Part shown: piece by piece, positions 40,412 through 48,876 of the stretch
How the letters are laid out: the number at the start of each line of letters is the position of its first letter
How positions within the stretch are numbered: position 1 is the stretch's first letter
Assembly: GCF_003001815.1 (NCBI RefSeq)
Contig: NZ_PVMZ01000001.1
Coordinates: 124,001-188,000 of the forward strand
Direction of reading: 5' to 3'
DNA from: Actinoplanes italicus
Lineage (GTDB): Bacteria; Actinomycetota; Actinomycetes; Mycobacteriales; Micromonosporaceae
Length of the DNA stretch: 64,000 nucleotides
Translations under genes and position numbers: made by a program
Notes under the pieces: generated by a model
The model's database searches: none
What the model saw: the letters and a program-made list of their open reading frames with translations, nothing else
Told to the model about the DNA's origin: nothing

Positions 40412-41053
40412 TCACCGGCGGCCGACCGCTAGAGCGGATCCGACGAGCGCTTCGGTGCACTCGACGAGTTCGCGGAGATCGCCGGGCAGGGAGGCGATCA
40501 TGCTGGGCAGGGCGTGGTAGATGTGCGGGTAGTCCTCGAATCCGTACATGACGTGACGGGTGAGGCCGGTCGCCACCACGAGACCGACGAGCATCCGGTC
40601 ACCGACGTTCAGGTCCATCCCGCGGACCAGCATGTTCGCCACGCGGGTGGAGGCCCAGGCCGCGGCGTTGCGCTGCCGTGCGGTGTTGGGCATGTAGAGG
40701 GTCTGTGTGGTGCCGAGCATCCGGCGCCTGGTCACCAGCTCGACGGCGCCGACCCGCATGAGCCGCTCCGCCACCCGCAGTGCCGAGTCCTGCGAGAGGA
40801 AGGCCAGCCAGGTGCGGATGTCGCGGTGCTGTGGCTGGGCGTTGAGCAGGTCGAGGATGTCGTGGTTGAGTGCGTCGCGGGTCGGACGCCGATCCAGTAC
40901 GAGTAGGTCTCCGTCATTGACGCCGATACGACCTTCGAGAACCAACTCCGCGAGTAATGCGGCAGCCAGCCCCAGGCCGGTCGCACGAGGATGCAGCCGG
41001 GACCGCCCGGTCCGGTCCTCGTGTGCGATCAGGTAATACTGGTCAGCCAACAC
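40412..41053 (-). CDS. GPP34 (GOLPH3/VPS74-like) family protein
   Basis: 213 residues. LADQYYLIAHEDRTGRSRLHPRATGLGLAAALLAELVLEGRIGVNDGDLLVLD is the typical N-terminal GPP34 pattern. Basic residues near RTRQR and the C-terminal helices LPGDLRELVECTEALV follow. Eukaryotic members bind phosphatidylinositol-4-phosphate at Golgi membranes; bacterial ones are widespread in actinomycetes but poorly understood. GTG 41053 is chosen because family starts read VLADxxYLIAHD; a TTG at 41077 is possible. It is first in the operon with the permease and GNAT. Confidence 0.85.
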   Translation of the reverse strand: MLADQYYLIAHEDRTGRSRLHPRATGLGLAAALLAELVLEGRIGVNDGDLLVLDRRPTRDALNHDILDLLNAQPQHRDIRTWLAFLSQDSALRVAERLMRVGAVELVTRRRMLGTTQTLYMPNTARQRNAAAWASTRVANMLVRGMDLNVGDRMLVGLVVATGLTRHVMYGFEDYPHIYHALPSMIASLPGDLRELVECTEALVGSALAVGRR

Positions 41054-41295
41054 TCCGTCCACGCCCCTTAGACGCAAGTTCCAATGATCTTTTACCTATG
41101 TATGTAGGAAACAAGACAGAACTCGATGTCCGCAGCATCATGTACCCAACACCAAGGTCAATACAAGAAGTACTAGACTTCTTATTCAGTCCTCGCTGTT
41201 TATTGATCTCCCGTAAAAGCGATCATGAATGGGGCGGACCGGATCATGAGGGAGCGGTCGTAGTATCGACATCATCAGGACCGTAGGGAGTCCGA

Positions 41296-42144
41296 GTGTC
41301 CGATATCGAGGGTCCGACGCTGCGACGCCGCCGGCTCGGCGCGGAGCTCAAACGATGCCGGGAATCGGCCGGCCTCACCCAGCAGGACGTGTCCCGCCAT
41401 TTCGAGTGGCACTCGGCCAAGGTCACCCGCATCGAGACCGCGCGGGTCGCGGTCACCCCGCGGGACGTCCGTGACCTGCTCACGCTCTACAACGTGCGCG
41501 ATCAGGGCTATCGCGAGGCCCTGGTCGAGCTGGCCCGGATGTCGCGGGAGCGCACCTGGTGGACCGACTATCGCGACATCATGCGCCCGGGGAACTTCGT
41601 CGGCCTGGAGGCCGCGGCCTCGGCGGTGCGCACCTGGGAGCCGGTGATCGTGCCCGGCCTGCTGCAGACCGCCGCCTACATGCGGTCACTGATGAGAAGC
41701 GGACGGCCCGACGATCCTCAGGAACACATCGAGCGGCGAATCAACCTGCGCCTGACCCGGCAGGGCCGGCTGCGCAGTGAGCGCCCGCTGGAGTTCTCCG
41801 CATTCATCGATGAATCCGTGGTGCGCCGGGTAATCGGCGGCGAAGATGTCATGGCGGAACAACTCAAGCATTTGATCGAAGTATCGAAATTGCCGAACGT
41901 ATTCTTGAGAATTCTGCCGTTCACGGCCGGCGAGCACCTGTTCCTCAGCGGTCCTGCCACCCTTTTGGAGTTCCGAGAGACCACCCATATGGATGTTGTT
42001 TATATGGAAGGCCTTGCGGGAGACTTGTACGAGGAGCAGCCAGACATGGTTGACTCGTATAGGCAGGAGTTCGAGCGATTGAGCGCCAAGGCGCTCGACC
42101 ATCGCACGACCATAAAGATGATCGAGAGTCTGCTCGTCGCTTAG
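41296..42144 (+). CDS. XRE-family regulator with DUF5753 domain
   Basis: 282 residues. The N-terminal HTH (about 8-65) reads LRRRRLGAELKRCRESAGLTQQDVSRHFEWHSAKVTRIETAR. The C-terminal DUF5753 effector domain (about 95-270) has WEPVIVPGLLQTAAYMRSLM and VMAEQLKHLIEVSKLPNVFLRILPF. This is the WhiJ-like type that occurs, as here, just upstream of a small DUF397 gene. The pair acts in developmental and antibiotic control in Streptomyces. The gene and its 5' region are relatively AT-rich in places, hinting at a mobile history of such pairs. Confidence 0.93.
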   Translation: MSDIEGPTLRRRRLGAELKRCRESAGLTQQDVSRHFEWHSAKVTRIETARVAVTPRDVRDLLTLYNVRDQGYREALVELARMSRERTWWTDYRDIMRPGNFVGLEAAASAVRTWEPVIVPGLLQTAAYMRSLMRSGRPDDPQEHIERRINLRLTRQGRLRSERPLEFSAFIDESVVRRVIGGEDVMAEQLKHLIEVSKLPNVFLRILPFTAGEHLFLSGPATLLEFRETTHMDVVYMEGLAGDLYEEQPDMVDSYRQEFERLSAKALDHRTTIKMIESLLVA

Positions 42145-42183
42145 CACTCCCGAAGAACATTCAGGAAAAGGGAGGTGCTTGAG

Positions 42184-42399
42184 TTGCGCGCGCACCAGAT
42201 CGATGGTGCCGTCTGGAAGAAGGGCAGCCGTAGCAACGGCAGCGGCGGCAACAACTGCGTCGAGGTGGCATTCCTCGATCAGGGAATTGCCGTCCGTGAC
42301 AGCAAGGACCGAACTGGTCCAGCCCTCATGTTCACATCGGCGGAGTGGACCGCCTTCGTGGACTCTGCCAAGGACGGCGAATTCGACATCGTTTCGTGA
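42184..42399 (+). CDS. DUF397 small acidic protein (partner of the XRE regulator)
   Basis: 71 residues from TTG 42184, which sits 9 bp after GGGAGG. The DUF397 core is plain: VWKKGSRSNGSGGNNCVEVAFLDQGIAVRDSKDRTGPALMFTSAEWTAFVDSAKDGEFD, with the conserved WxK-S-S/N-C-VEVA and VRDSK motifs. It starts 40 bp after the regulator stop and is presumably co-transcribed. DUF397 proteins antagonise their partner regulator in known cases. A GTG at 42175 would give a slightly longer form. Confidence 0.9.
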   Translation: MRAHQIDGAVWKKGSRSNGSGGNNCVEVAFLDQGIAVRDSKDRTGPALMFTSAEWTAFVDSAKDGEFDIVS

Positions 42400-42471
42400 G
42401 AGCCTACCGATAGGTGCGCACCGATGGAAGAGCTGAACCGAGGCTCGACTTTCACAATGTGCACCCGGAGG

Positions 42472-42539
42472 GTGTCATGGCGGCCCGGCAGCGGGACGCC
42501 ATGACACGGGCCGGCCCGGTCGCCGAGTGCGACCGGGCC
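42472..42539. terminator. Double hairpin terminator
   Basis: Two perfect 11-bp stems in a row: GTGTCATGGCG (42472-42482 with 42497-42507) and GGCCCGGTCGC (42513-42523 with 42529-42539). It lies after the DUF397 gene and before the convergent membrane protein gene. Confidence 0.8.
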
Positions 42540-42645
42540 ATCACGCGCTAATGCGAACAGGAAACGCTCTCCCGTTCATTTTCTTCGATTTACGCAGCGG
42601 ACCTTGAACGGTTGGTGACGATCGTTTCCGAGGGTGCCCGGCAGA

Positions 42646-43425
42646 TTACGCGCGGCCATGATGAAGATCGGCCAGCCGCACCGCACGGTCCGCATCGAGG
42701 TCGGTCACCGTGCGCGACGAAGCACGGGATTCGGCGAGCGCCGCCTCACGCCGCAGACTGTCGCGACCCCGGCGGGCGAGCTGCACGTCGTGCCAGGCGG
42801 CACGCTCGGCGGCGATCGCGGCCCGGTACACCCGCTCCAGATGCTCCGCCACGGCCCGATGCACCACCAGCTCCTGCTCCACCGGGTGCAGCCGGGCATC
42901 CCACCCGGCGCGACCGGCCAGGACGTCCGCGAGCGCGCTCACCGGCAGCTCGTTGCGGGACACCGCCGCCCGTACCCGCTCGTGCAGGAAGCGCTCACGG
43001 GACGCGTACTCCGCCGGGTCCTGAGGGGTCCACGGCGCACCGAAGGCCGCCGCCGCCCGGCTGCGCGTCCAGCGCGCGTCGGCCTCCCGCCAGACCGCCC
43101 CGGCCGCGTCCACCCGGTCAGCGGTCGCCTGCCAGTGGCGCTGCCAGCGTTCGACCGCCCCGGCCGCCCGCGTGGCCGCGACCCGCACCTCCTGCGCGTA
43201 CCGCGCCGTCCGCGCCACCTCCGCCCGCCACCGGGCCCGCCGGGCCTCCCGCCGCTCCCGGTACCGGCGCACGAAGTTCGCCGTCTCGAGCAGTGCCAGC
43301 CGCGGGTTGCGCACGCCCTCCGGGTTCGCCAGGACGACCAGCGCGGGCAGGGTGAGCAGCATCAACGCGGCCCAGATGGCCATCGGGGCAGGCTCGTTCA
43401 ACAGCATTTCGGCGAGGATGTTCAT
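42646..43425 (-). CDS. Single-span membrane protein with long charged coiled coil
   Basis: About 259 residues. One hydrophobic segment (MAIWAALMLLTLPALVVLAN, about 15-34) is followed by a long Arg/Ala/Glu-rich helical region (RYRERREARRARWRAEVARTARYAQEVR) with heptad-like spacing to near residue 250. No catalytic motif or known domain is recognised. GTG/ATG starts further upstream (43446) are possible; 43425 has GGACGGA nearby. It is followed on the same strand by a small secreted protein gene upstream at 43504. Function unknown. Confidence 0.7.
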   Translation of the reverse strand: MNILAEMLLNEPAPMAIWAALMLLTLPALVVLANPEGVRNPRLALLETANFVRRYRERREARRARWRAEVARTARYAQEVRVAATRAAGAVERWQRHWQATADRVDAAGAVWREADARWTRSRAAAAFGAPWTPQDPAEYASRERFLHERVRAAVSRNELPVSALADVLAGRAGWDARLHPVEQELVVHRAVAEHLERVYRAAIAAERAAWHDVQLARRGRDSLRREAALAESRASSRTVTDLDADRAVRLADLHHGRA

Positions 43426-43503
43426 GGCAGGTCCGTCCGCTCGCAAGGTCTCACACCGGGCAGGCGTCGCCCCGGACCGGCCGGATCGGCCGTCCGTGGG
43501 ATC

Positions 43504-43809
43504 TCAGGCGGCGAGCGGAGGAGCGCGGGAACCCGCGGCGCCGGCGGTGGCGCGGCTGGTCAGCGCGGAGGCACGGTCGGCGACGGGGGTGGTTGCGGCG
43601 GGCGGTTCCGCCACCGGTTCGGCGGGGGTCTCGGCAGGCGTCGCTTCTGCGGTACGGGCTACGCGCTCAGCCCGCGACGCGGAGACCGTCACGGGGCCGG
43701 GGGCGGGTGGAGCGGCCACCACGGCCTGATGCGGCGAGAAAAGCGCCAGGAACAGTGCGAACAGCACCGGCAACGACCGCAGCAGCACACCGCGCCGCGT
43801 CGTCGTCAT
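43504..43809 (-). CDS. Small secreted Ala/Pro-rich protein
   Basis: 101 residues. A positively charged start (TTTRRGVLLRSL) and hydrophobic stretch (PVLFALFLALFSP) form a signal peptide or anchor ending near QAVVAAP. The rest is an Ala/Thr/Pro/Glu-rich unstructured tail (TPAETPAEPVAEPP). Likely real because it has the right base composition by codon position and a signal sequence, but no family is recognised. The gene lies 79 bp before the coiled-coil membrane protein, so the two may be one transcript. Confidence 0.55.
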   Translation of the reverse strand: MTTTRRGVLLRSLPVLFALFLALFSPHQAVVAAPPAPGPVTVSASRAERVARTAEATPAETPAEPVAEPPAATTPVADRASALTSRATAGAAGSRAPPLAA

Positions 43810-44009
43810 GTCACCGAACGTACCCGGATCGCACCTGAAGTCCGTTTCGCCGCGCCGTCAATCATCGGACCGCTCTGTCATGTTTTATCAGTATTACGCC
43901 TGATCTAAAGTTCTCCTGACCGGAACGGATCACTCACCTCCGACCGACGACGGCCGATGGGCTGTACCGACCCGGAAGCCATCCGGAGCTGTCGCCGACG
44001 GGAGCCATC

Positions 44010-45824
44010 ATGCCGAAGCGATCCGTGGCCACCGACCCCGTACTGCTGGGGCTGGTCGCCGTCGGAGTGCTCCTGGTGCCCTGGTTCCTGCGTCACGGCG
44101 AGCAGCGGACCGCCTCCTGGGCCATCCAGACTGCCCTCGACACGGCCAACACCTACTTCATGTGGCGCACGGCCGTCCATCCGGCCATGACGGCCGCCGG
44201 ACGCCGGTTCTGGTGGGCCGCGGTGATCGGATCCGCCGGATGTGTGGCCGGCGACGGCTACCAGACGGTCCTGATGCTGGCCGACCCCACGACGACCACC
44301 ATCAGCGGGGTGCAGACGGGCCTCGTCGTCTCGGGCATGGCGCTGGTCGTCGGGGCGATGCTGAGGCATCCGCTCGGCGGGGCCGGACGGCAACGGCTGC
44401 GGCTCTGGTTCGACGCGGCCACGGTGCTCACCGGTGTGGCCGTCTTCCTCTGGTACTACGTGCTGGCCACCGACCTGAGCGGACGGCAGGCCGCCGACCG
44501 CTGGGGCGCCGCGGCCACCGCCGTGGTCATGCTGCTGGTCACGTTCGGGCTGCTCAAGCTGATCCTCAGCGGCACGGCGCCGTTCACCCGGTCGGCAGGC
44601 ATCGCCGCGGCACTGGGCGTGACCGGCACGGCGTTCGCGGCCCCGATGATGAGCGGCATGATCGGCGACCTGAGTCCCGGCGGCACCATCGTCGTCCAGC
44701 TGCTGCCCTGTGTGCTCGCGTCGGCCGCCTTCCGGCTGCAGCAGCTGCAGGTGTGGAGGCTCGCCGGCGAGCGGAAGGCCGGCATGGCGGGACGGTCGAG
44801 CCGGCTGCCGTACCTGGCGGTGATCGCCACCCAGATCCTGCTGGTCGTCTCCCTCTCCGACGGCGACATCGACCTGCGGGTCCGGGGCGTGGCCGTCGGC
44901 GCCGTGGTGATCACCGCGCTGGTGCTGGGCCGGCAGGTCGCCGCGCTGCACGACAACGAGCGGCTCCTCACCGAGCTGGACGGGCAGGCCGAACGCTTCC
45001 GTGCCCTGGTGCAGAACACGTCCGACCTCACCCTCGTCATCGCCTACGACGGGACCGTCGAATACGCCAGCCCGGCCGCCCTCAGGGTGCTCGGGGTACG
45101 CGACGAGGATCTGGTGGGAACGTCACTGCGCGACCGCACCCACCCGGCCGACGAGCCTGTGGCCGTCGAGTTGGCCGAGCGGGTGGCCGCCCATCCCGGC
45201 ACCGGTATCGGCACCCAGGTGCGGTGGCGGCACGCGGACGGGTCGTACCGCTGGCTCGACCTGGTCATCACCGACCTCAGCCACAACCCCAACGTCGGCG
45301 GTGTGGTGCTGAACGCCCGCGACGCCACCGAGGCCCGCGCCCTGCACGACGAGCTGCACCGGCAGGCCACCCACGACGCGCTGACCGGGCTCGCCAACCG
45401 GGTCCTGCTGCACCGGCGGCTGGAGGCGTCCACCGAGCGGGTCAGCATGCTGCTGATCGACCTGGACGGGTTCAAGGAGATCAACGACCGGCTGGGGCAC
45501 CACACCGGCGACCTGGTGCTGCAGGAGGTCGCCCGGCGGCTGACCGGCCTGCTGGGCGCCGGCGAACTGGCGGCCCGCCTGGGCGGCGACGAGTTCGCGG
45601 TGCTGCTGCCGGGTACCGAGGCGACGGCCGCCGCCCGGCTGGCTGAGCGGATCGCCGTGGTGGTGGCCGAGCCGATGCCGATCGGGGGCGCGCTGCTCAC
45701 CGTCGGCGCGAGTGTCGGCGTCGCGGCGGGGGCGCCCGGCGACGACCTGCTCCGCACCGCCGACGCCGCCATGTACGAGCGCAAGCGGGAACGCCGCGCC
45801 CTGAGAACGGCGAAGCCGGTGTGA
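44010..45824 (+). CDS. Membrane PAS-GGDEF diguanylate cyclase
   Basis: 604 residues. Eight to ten hydrophobic helices (about 8-310) form an integral sensory domain. A PAS domain (about 325-440) has FRALVQNTSDLTLVIAYDGTVEYASPAALRVLG and the following PAC-like region WRHADGSYRWLDLVITDLS. The GGDEF domain (about 445-600) has intact RLGGDEFAVLLPG and the substrate residues LIDLDGFKEINDRLGHHTGD. It should make c-di-GMP. The expected inhibitory RxxD I-site before GGDEF is not present (GAGELAARL). No EAL domain is attached. The ATG start is preceded by GACGGGAG. Confidence 0.92.
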   Translation: MPKRSVATDPVLLGLVAVGVLLVPWFLRHGEQRTASWAIQTALDTANTYFMWRTAVHPAMTAAGRRFWWAAVIGSAGCVAGDGYQTVLMLADPTTTTISGVQTGLVVSGMALVVGAMLRHPLGGAGRQRLRLWFDAATVLTGVAVFLWYYVLATDLSGRQAADRWGAAATAVVMLLVTFGLLKLILSGTAPFTRSAGIAAALGVTGTAFAAPMMSGMIGDLSPGGTIVVQLLPCVLASAAFRLQQLQVWRLAGERKAGMAGRSSRLPYLAVIATQILLVVSLSDGDIDLRVRGVAVGAVVITALVLGRQVAALHDNERLLTELDGQAERFRALVQNTSDLTLVIAYDGTVEYASPAALRVLGVRDEDLVGTSLRDRTHPADEPVAVELAERVAAHPGTGIGTQVRWRHADGSYRWLDLVITDLSHNPNVGGVVLNARDATEARALHDELHRQATHDALTGLANRVLLHRRLEASTERVSMLLIDLDGFKEINDRLGHHTGDLVLQEVARRLTGLLGAGELAARLGGDEFAVLLPGTEATAAARLAERIAVVVAEPMPIGGALLTVGASVGVAAGAPGDDLLRTADAAMYERKRERRALRTAKPV

Positions 45825-45846
45825 CCGTCGGACGGTCACACCGGCT
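45814..45846. terminator. Hairpin terminator overlapping the GGDEF stop codon
   Basis: Arms of 16 bp (AGCCGGTGTGACCGTC and complement) meet around a single G. The stop codon TGA lies within the left arm. Shared with the convergent LVIVD gene. Confidence 0.8.
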
Positions 45847-45867
45847 CGTCAGCCGAGAATCCTCAGA

Positions 45868-47301
45868 TCACCAGAACTTGCGGTAGTCCGTCTGAGTCTG
45901 GGCGTTGAACTGCCACGTCCGCTCCCGCTCCGCCTTGTCGATGCGGCGGTCGCTGACCTCCAGGACGTCGAAGCCCTTCTGGATGTCGCTGGAGTAGATG
46001 TAGCCGTTGTACCAGTACGCCGACCACGAGCCACCCAGGATCAGGCGCTCCAGGCTCAGCGGGCCACGCTCCCAGTACGCGATCTCCACCGGCTTGCGCG
46101 AGTTGGTGAAGTCCCAGATCGAGATGCCGCCCTGGTACCACGCCTGGACCATGATGTCGCGGCCCTTGACCGGGATCAGCGAGCCGTTGTGGGCCACGCA
46201 GTTCTCGGTCGTCGCGTTCTCCCGGGGGATCTTGTAGTAGCTGCGGAACTCCAGCTTGCGCTTGCTGCCCTTGCCGGTGATGTCGTAGATCGCGTCCGCA
46301 CCCTTGGTCGCGCCGATGGACGGGAGGCACTCCGCGCCACCGCCACCGCCGAGCTCGTCGGTGAAGACCACCTTGGTGGCGTCGTTGTTGAACGTCGCCG
46401 AGTGCCAGAACGCGAAGTTCTCCGCGTCCCGGACCGTGGTGATCACCTTGGGGGCGTACGGCTTCGAGATGTCGATCAGAACGCCGTCGCCCATGCAGGC
46501 ACCGGCGGCGATGTTCTTCTCCGGGTACGCGGTGATGTCGTGGCAGCCGGACGTCGTACGGCTGTCGGCGTCACCGGGGAAGCCGCCGTCCGGGAAGAGG
46601 ACCGGAGCCGAGATGAGCTTGGCCTCGGCCGGCTTCTTCAGCGGAACGCGGACGATCGAGATCTTGTCGTGCGGCTGCTTGCAGTTCGGCAGGTCGACGA
46701 CATCGAGGTTGTACGACGAGACGTAGGCGTAGACCGAACGGTCCCAGCCCTTGCCCGGCACCAGCGTCAGCGTGTGCGAGCCGCAGTCGGTCTTGACGGC
46801 CGAGACGTACTGCGGGTTGCGCGGGTCGCTGATGTCGAAAATCTTGATGCCCTCCCACCGCGGCGTCTCAGCCGGGGCGGAGTTCGGCACGGCGACACTG
46901 TTGCAGGAGTTGTCGCTGCGAATCGAATCGGTACCGAGGAACAGGAGGTTGCCGTAGACCGAGACGTCGTTCTGCGCACCGGGGCAGAGAACCTGCGAGA
47001 TCTCCACCGGGTCACGCGGGTTCTTGAGGTCGTAGACGGTGAACCCGTTGTAGTTGCCCGCGTAGGCGTACCTGCCCTGGAATGCCAGGTCGGTGTTGAA
47101 CGAGTTCTCCGCGGCGAACGCCCCGGACTTCGGGTCATTGTTGATCAGCTTGATGTTCGGGCTGCTGCGGATCTCGTCCACACCTGGGATGTCCGCCGGG
47201 TCGGCCTGGGCCGGGGCGGAGATCAGGAAGGTGGACAGAACCGCCGCCGCTCCGATGGCTGCCAGGCGCTTGAACCGCCCTTGTGGGGCAGGGTGCCTCA
47301 T
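45868..47301 (-). CDS. Secreted LVIVD-repeat (beta-propeller-like) protein
   Basis: 477 residues from ATG 47301 with GGAAGGAG upstream. Signal peptide about 1-33 ends in APAQA. Repeating units with the LVIVD-type core are seen: YNGFTVYDLKNPRDPVEISQVL, WEGIKIFDISDPRNPQYVSAVKTD, GDGVLIDISKPYAPKVITTV and QGGISIWDFTNSRKPVEIAYW. They are spaced through the protein and consistent with a beta-propeller. Multiple cysteines suggest disulfides. It is divergent from the DUF305 gene (147 bp). Exact function is unknown. Confidence 0.87.
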   Translation of the reverse strand: MRHPAPQGRFKRLAAIGAAAVLSTFLISAPAQADPADIPGVDEIRSSPNIKLINNDPKSGAFAAENSFNTDLAFQGRYAYAGNYNGFTVYDLKNPRDPVEISQVLCPGAQNDVSVYGNLLFLGTDSIRSDNSCNSVAVPNSAPAETPRWEGIKIFDISDPRNPQYVSAVKTDCGSHTLTLVPGKGWDRSVYAYVSSYNLDVVDLPNCKQPHDKISIVRVPLKKPAEAKLISAPVLFPDGGFPGDADSRTTSGCHDITAYPEKNIAAGACMGDGVLIDISKPYAPKVITTVRDAENFAFWHSATFNNDATKVVFTDELGGGGGAECLPSIGATKGADAIYDITGKGSKRKLEFRSYYKIPRENATTENCVAHNGSLIPVKGRDIMVQAWYQGGISIWDFTNSRKPVEIAYWERGPLSLERLILGGSWSAYWYNGYIYSSDIQKGFDVLEVSDRRIDKAERERTWQFNAQTQTDYRKFW

Positions 47302-47448
47302 GAAGCTCCTTCCGGCTGCTTCCGGCTTGTTGCGGCACCGGTGACGCATGGCGAGTCGTGTCACCCGCACCCCCGGTGATAGCGATGTCGATCGTTACGA
47401 TAACTGTCGCGGGCCGATCGTGGGGGCCGCCTGCCGGAAAGGAAATAC

Positions 47449-48114
47449 ATGCAACACCGACGCGCATGGGCCCTGACCGCCGCAACATTGGTCCTTCTCG
47501 GAACCATCGGGCTAACCATCGCCTCTCGGTCGGACGACGATCCCGAACCGGTGAGCGCGCCGTCCGCATCCTCCTCCCCGGCCCGGGTCATCGTGCCTGG
47601 TAAACCCGGTGAATCAGCGACCGTCACCGACTCCGACAAGGTGCAGGCTCCGAACGGCACGCCGTACAACGCGGCCGATGTCACCTACGCCCAGATGATG
47701 ATCGCCCACCACGCCCAGGCGCTGGTCATGGCCGATCTTGCACCCGACCGGGCGGCTGCGGCCGGGGTCAAGAACATCGCGGGGCGCATCACCGCGGCAC
47801 AGGGCCCGGAGATCTCGGTACTGCGAACCTGGCTGAGTGAGCGCGGGCAGCCGGAGTCGGACCCGGCCCACGATCACGCCACCATGCCGGGGATGCAGTC
47901 CACCGCCGCCGTCACCGAACTGACCGCGGCCCGCGGAGCCGACTTCGACCGCCGGTTCGTCGCGATGATGACCGAGCACCACCGTGGCGCGCTCACGATG
48001 GTCAGGGACCTCTTCAAGAGCGGCTCCGACGAGCGGCTCGCCAAAATGGCCAAGGAGACCGCCATCGAGCAGGACATCGAGATCCGGCGGATGGCCGACC
48101 TCGGGGTGAGCTGA
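47449..48114 (+). CDS. Secreted DUF305 protein
   Basis: 221 residues. The N-terminal hydrophobic segment (about 9-25) is a signal/anchor. Two DUF305 halves have the paired motifs YAQMMIAHHAQALVM (about 80-94) and FVAMMTEHHRGALTMV (about 165-180). These His/Met-rich helices form a four-helix bundle suspected to bind copper or another metal. An additional HDHATMPGM segment also suits metal binding. It is divergent from the LVIVD gene, so the two may act together at the cell surface. Convergent SDR gene follows 8 bp later. Confidence 0.9.
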   Translation: MQHRRAWALTAATLVLLGTIGLTIASRSDDDPEPVSAPSASSSPARVIVPGKPGESATVTDSDKVQAPNGTPYNAADVTYAQMMIAHHAQALVMADLAPDRAAAAGVKNIAGRITAAQGPEISVLRTWLSERGQPESDPAHDHATMPGMQSTAAVTELTAARGADFDRRFVAMMTEHHRGALTMVRDLFKSGSDERLAKMAKETAIEQDIEIRRMADLGVS

Positions 48115-48122
48115 CCCGCGGC

Positions 48123-48845
48123 TCAGAGCAACATGCCGCCGGAGGCCTCGATCCGCTGGCCGGTGACCCAGCCCGTCCCCGGTCCGAGCAGGGCCGCGAT
48201 CAGACCGGACACGTCGGACGGCTCGCCGACCCGGCCCATCGCGGTCAGCGCGCCGAGGTGTGCCCGGACCCGCTCGTCGTCACGTAGCTGACCACCGCCG
48301 AACTCGGTGGCGACCGGGCCGGGCGCCACCACGTTCGCGGTGATGCCACGCGGGGCGACCTCCTTGGCCAGGTACCTGGTGAAGACCTCGACGGCACCCT
48401 TCATCGAGGCGTACGCGGCGTAGCCGTCGCTGGTGAAGCGGGCCAGTCCCGTGGAGAAGTTGAGGATCCGGCCGCCGTCGGCGATCAGCGGGAGCAGCTT
48501 CTGGGTCAGGAAGAACACGCCGCGGAAGTGCACGTCGAGCATCTCGTCGAAGGCCTCGACCGGGGTCTCGGCGATGGAACCGGCCCGGCCCACGCCGGCG
48601 TTGTTGATCAGGAAGTCGAGGTCGGTCCGGTCGTACCGGTCGGCGAGCACCCGGCGCAGAGCGGTCTCGAATTCGTCGTACGACCCGAGGTCGCCGACGT
48701 GCAGCGGCAGCGCGACCGCGTCGATCTTCTCGCCCGGGTCGTTCCGGTACGTGTAGATCACCTCGATGCCGTTCTCGATCAGGGCCAGCGCGGCGGCCCG
48801 GCCGAGTCCGCGGTTCCCGCCGGTGATCAGGGCGATTCTGGGCAT
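48123..48845 (-). CDS. Short-chain dehydrogenase/reductase
   Basis: 240 residues, classical SDR. Cofactor motif ALITGGNRGLGRAAALAL (TGGNRGLG, about 7-14), structural NNAG at about 86-89, and catalytic Tyr/Lys in YAAYASMKGAV (about 142-152). The Ser is in NFSTGLARF. The C-terminal GxVTGQRIEASGGML is complete. An Arg/Asn after beta-2 (YTYRND) suggests NADPH use. The XRE-type regulator gene lies 31 bp upstream on the same strand, so they may be co-transcribed. Substrate unknown. Confidence 0.9.
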   Translation of the reverse strand: MPRIALITGGNRGLGRAAALALIENGIEVIYTYRNDPGEKIDAVALPLHVGDLGSYDEFETALRRVLADRYDRTDLDFLINNAGVGRAGSIAETPVEAFDEMLDVHFRGVFFLTQKLLPLIADGGRILNFSTGLARFTSDGYAAYASMKGAVEVFTRYLAKEVAPRGITANVVAPGPVATEFGGGQLRDDERVRAHLGALTAMGRVGEPSDVSGLIAALLGPGTGWVTGQRIEASGGMLL

Positions 48846-48876
48846 GGTGATGCCTTCCTTCGTCGAAAGGGTGGTG

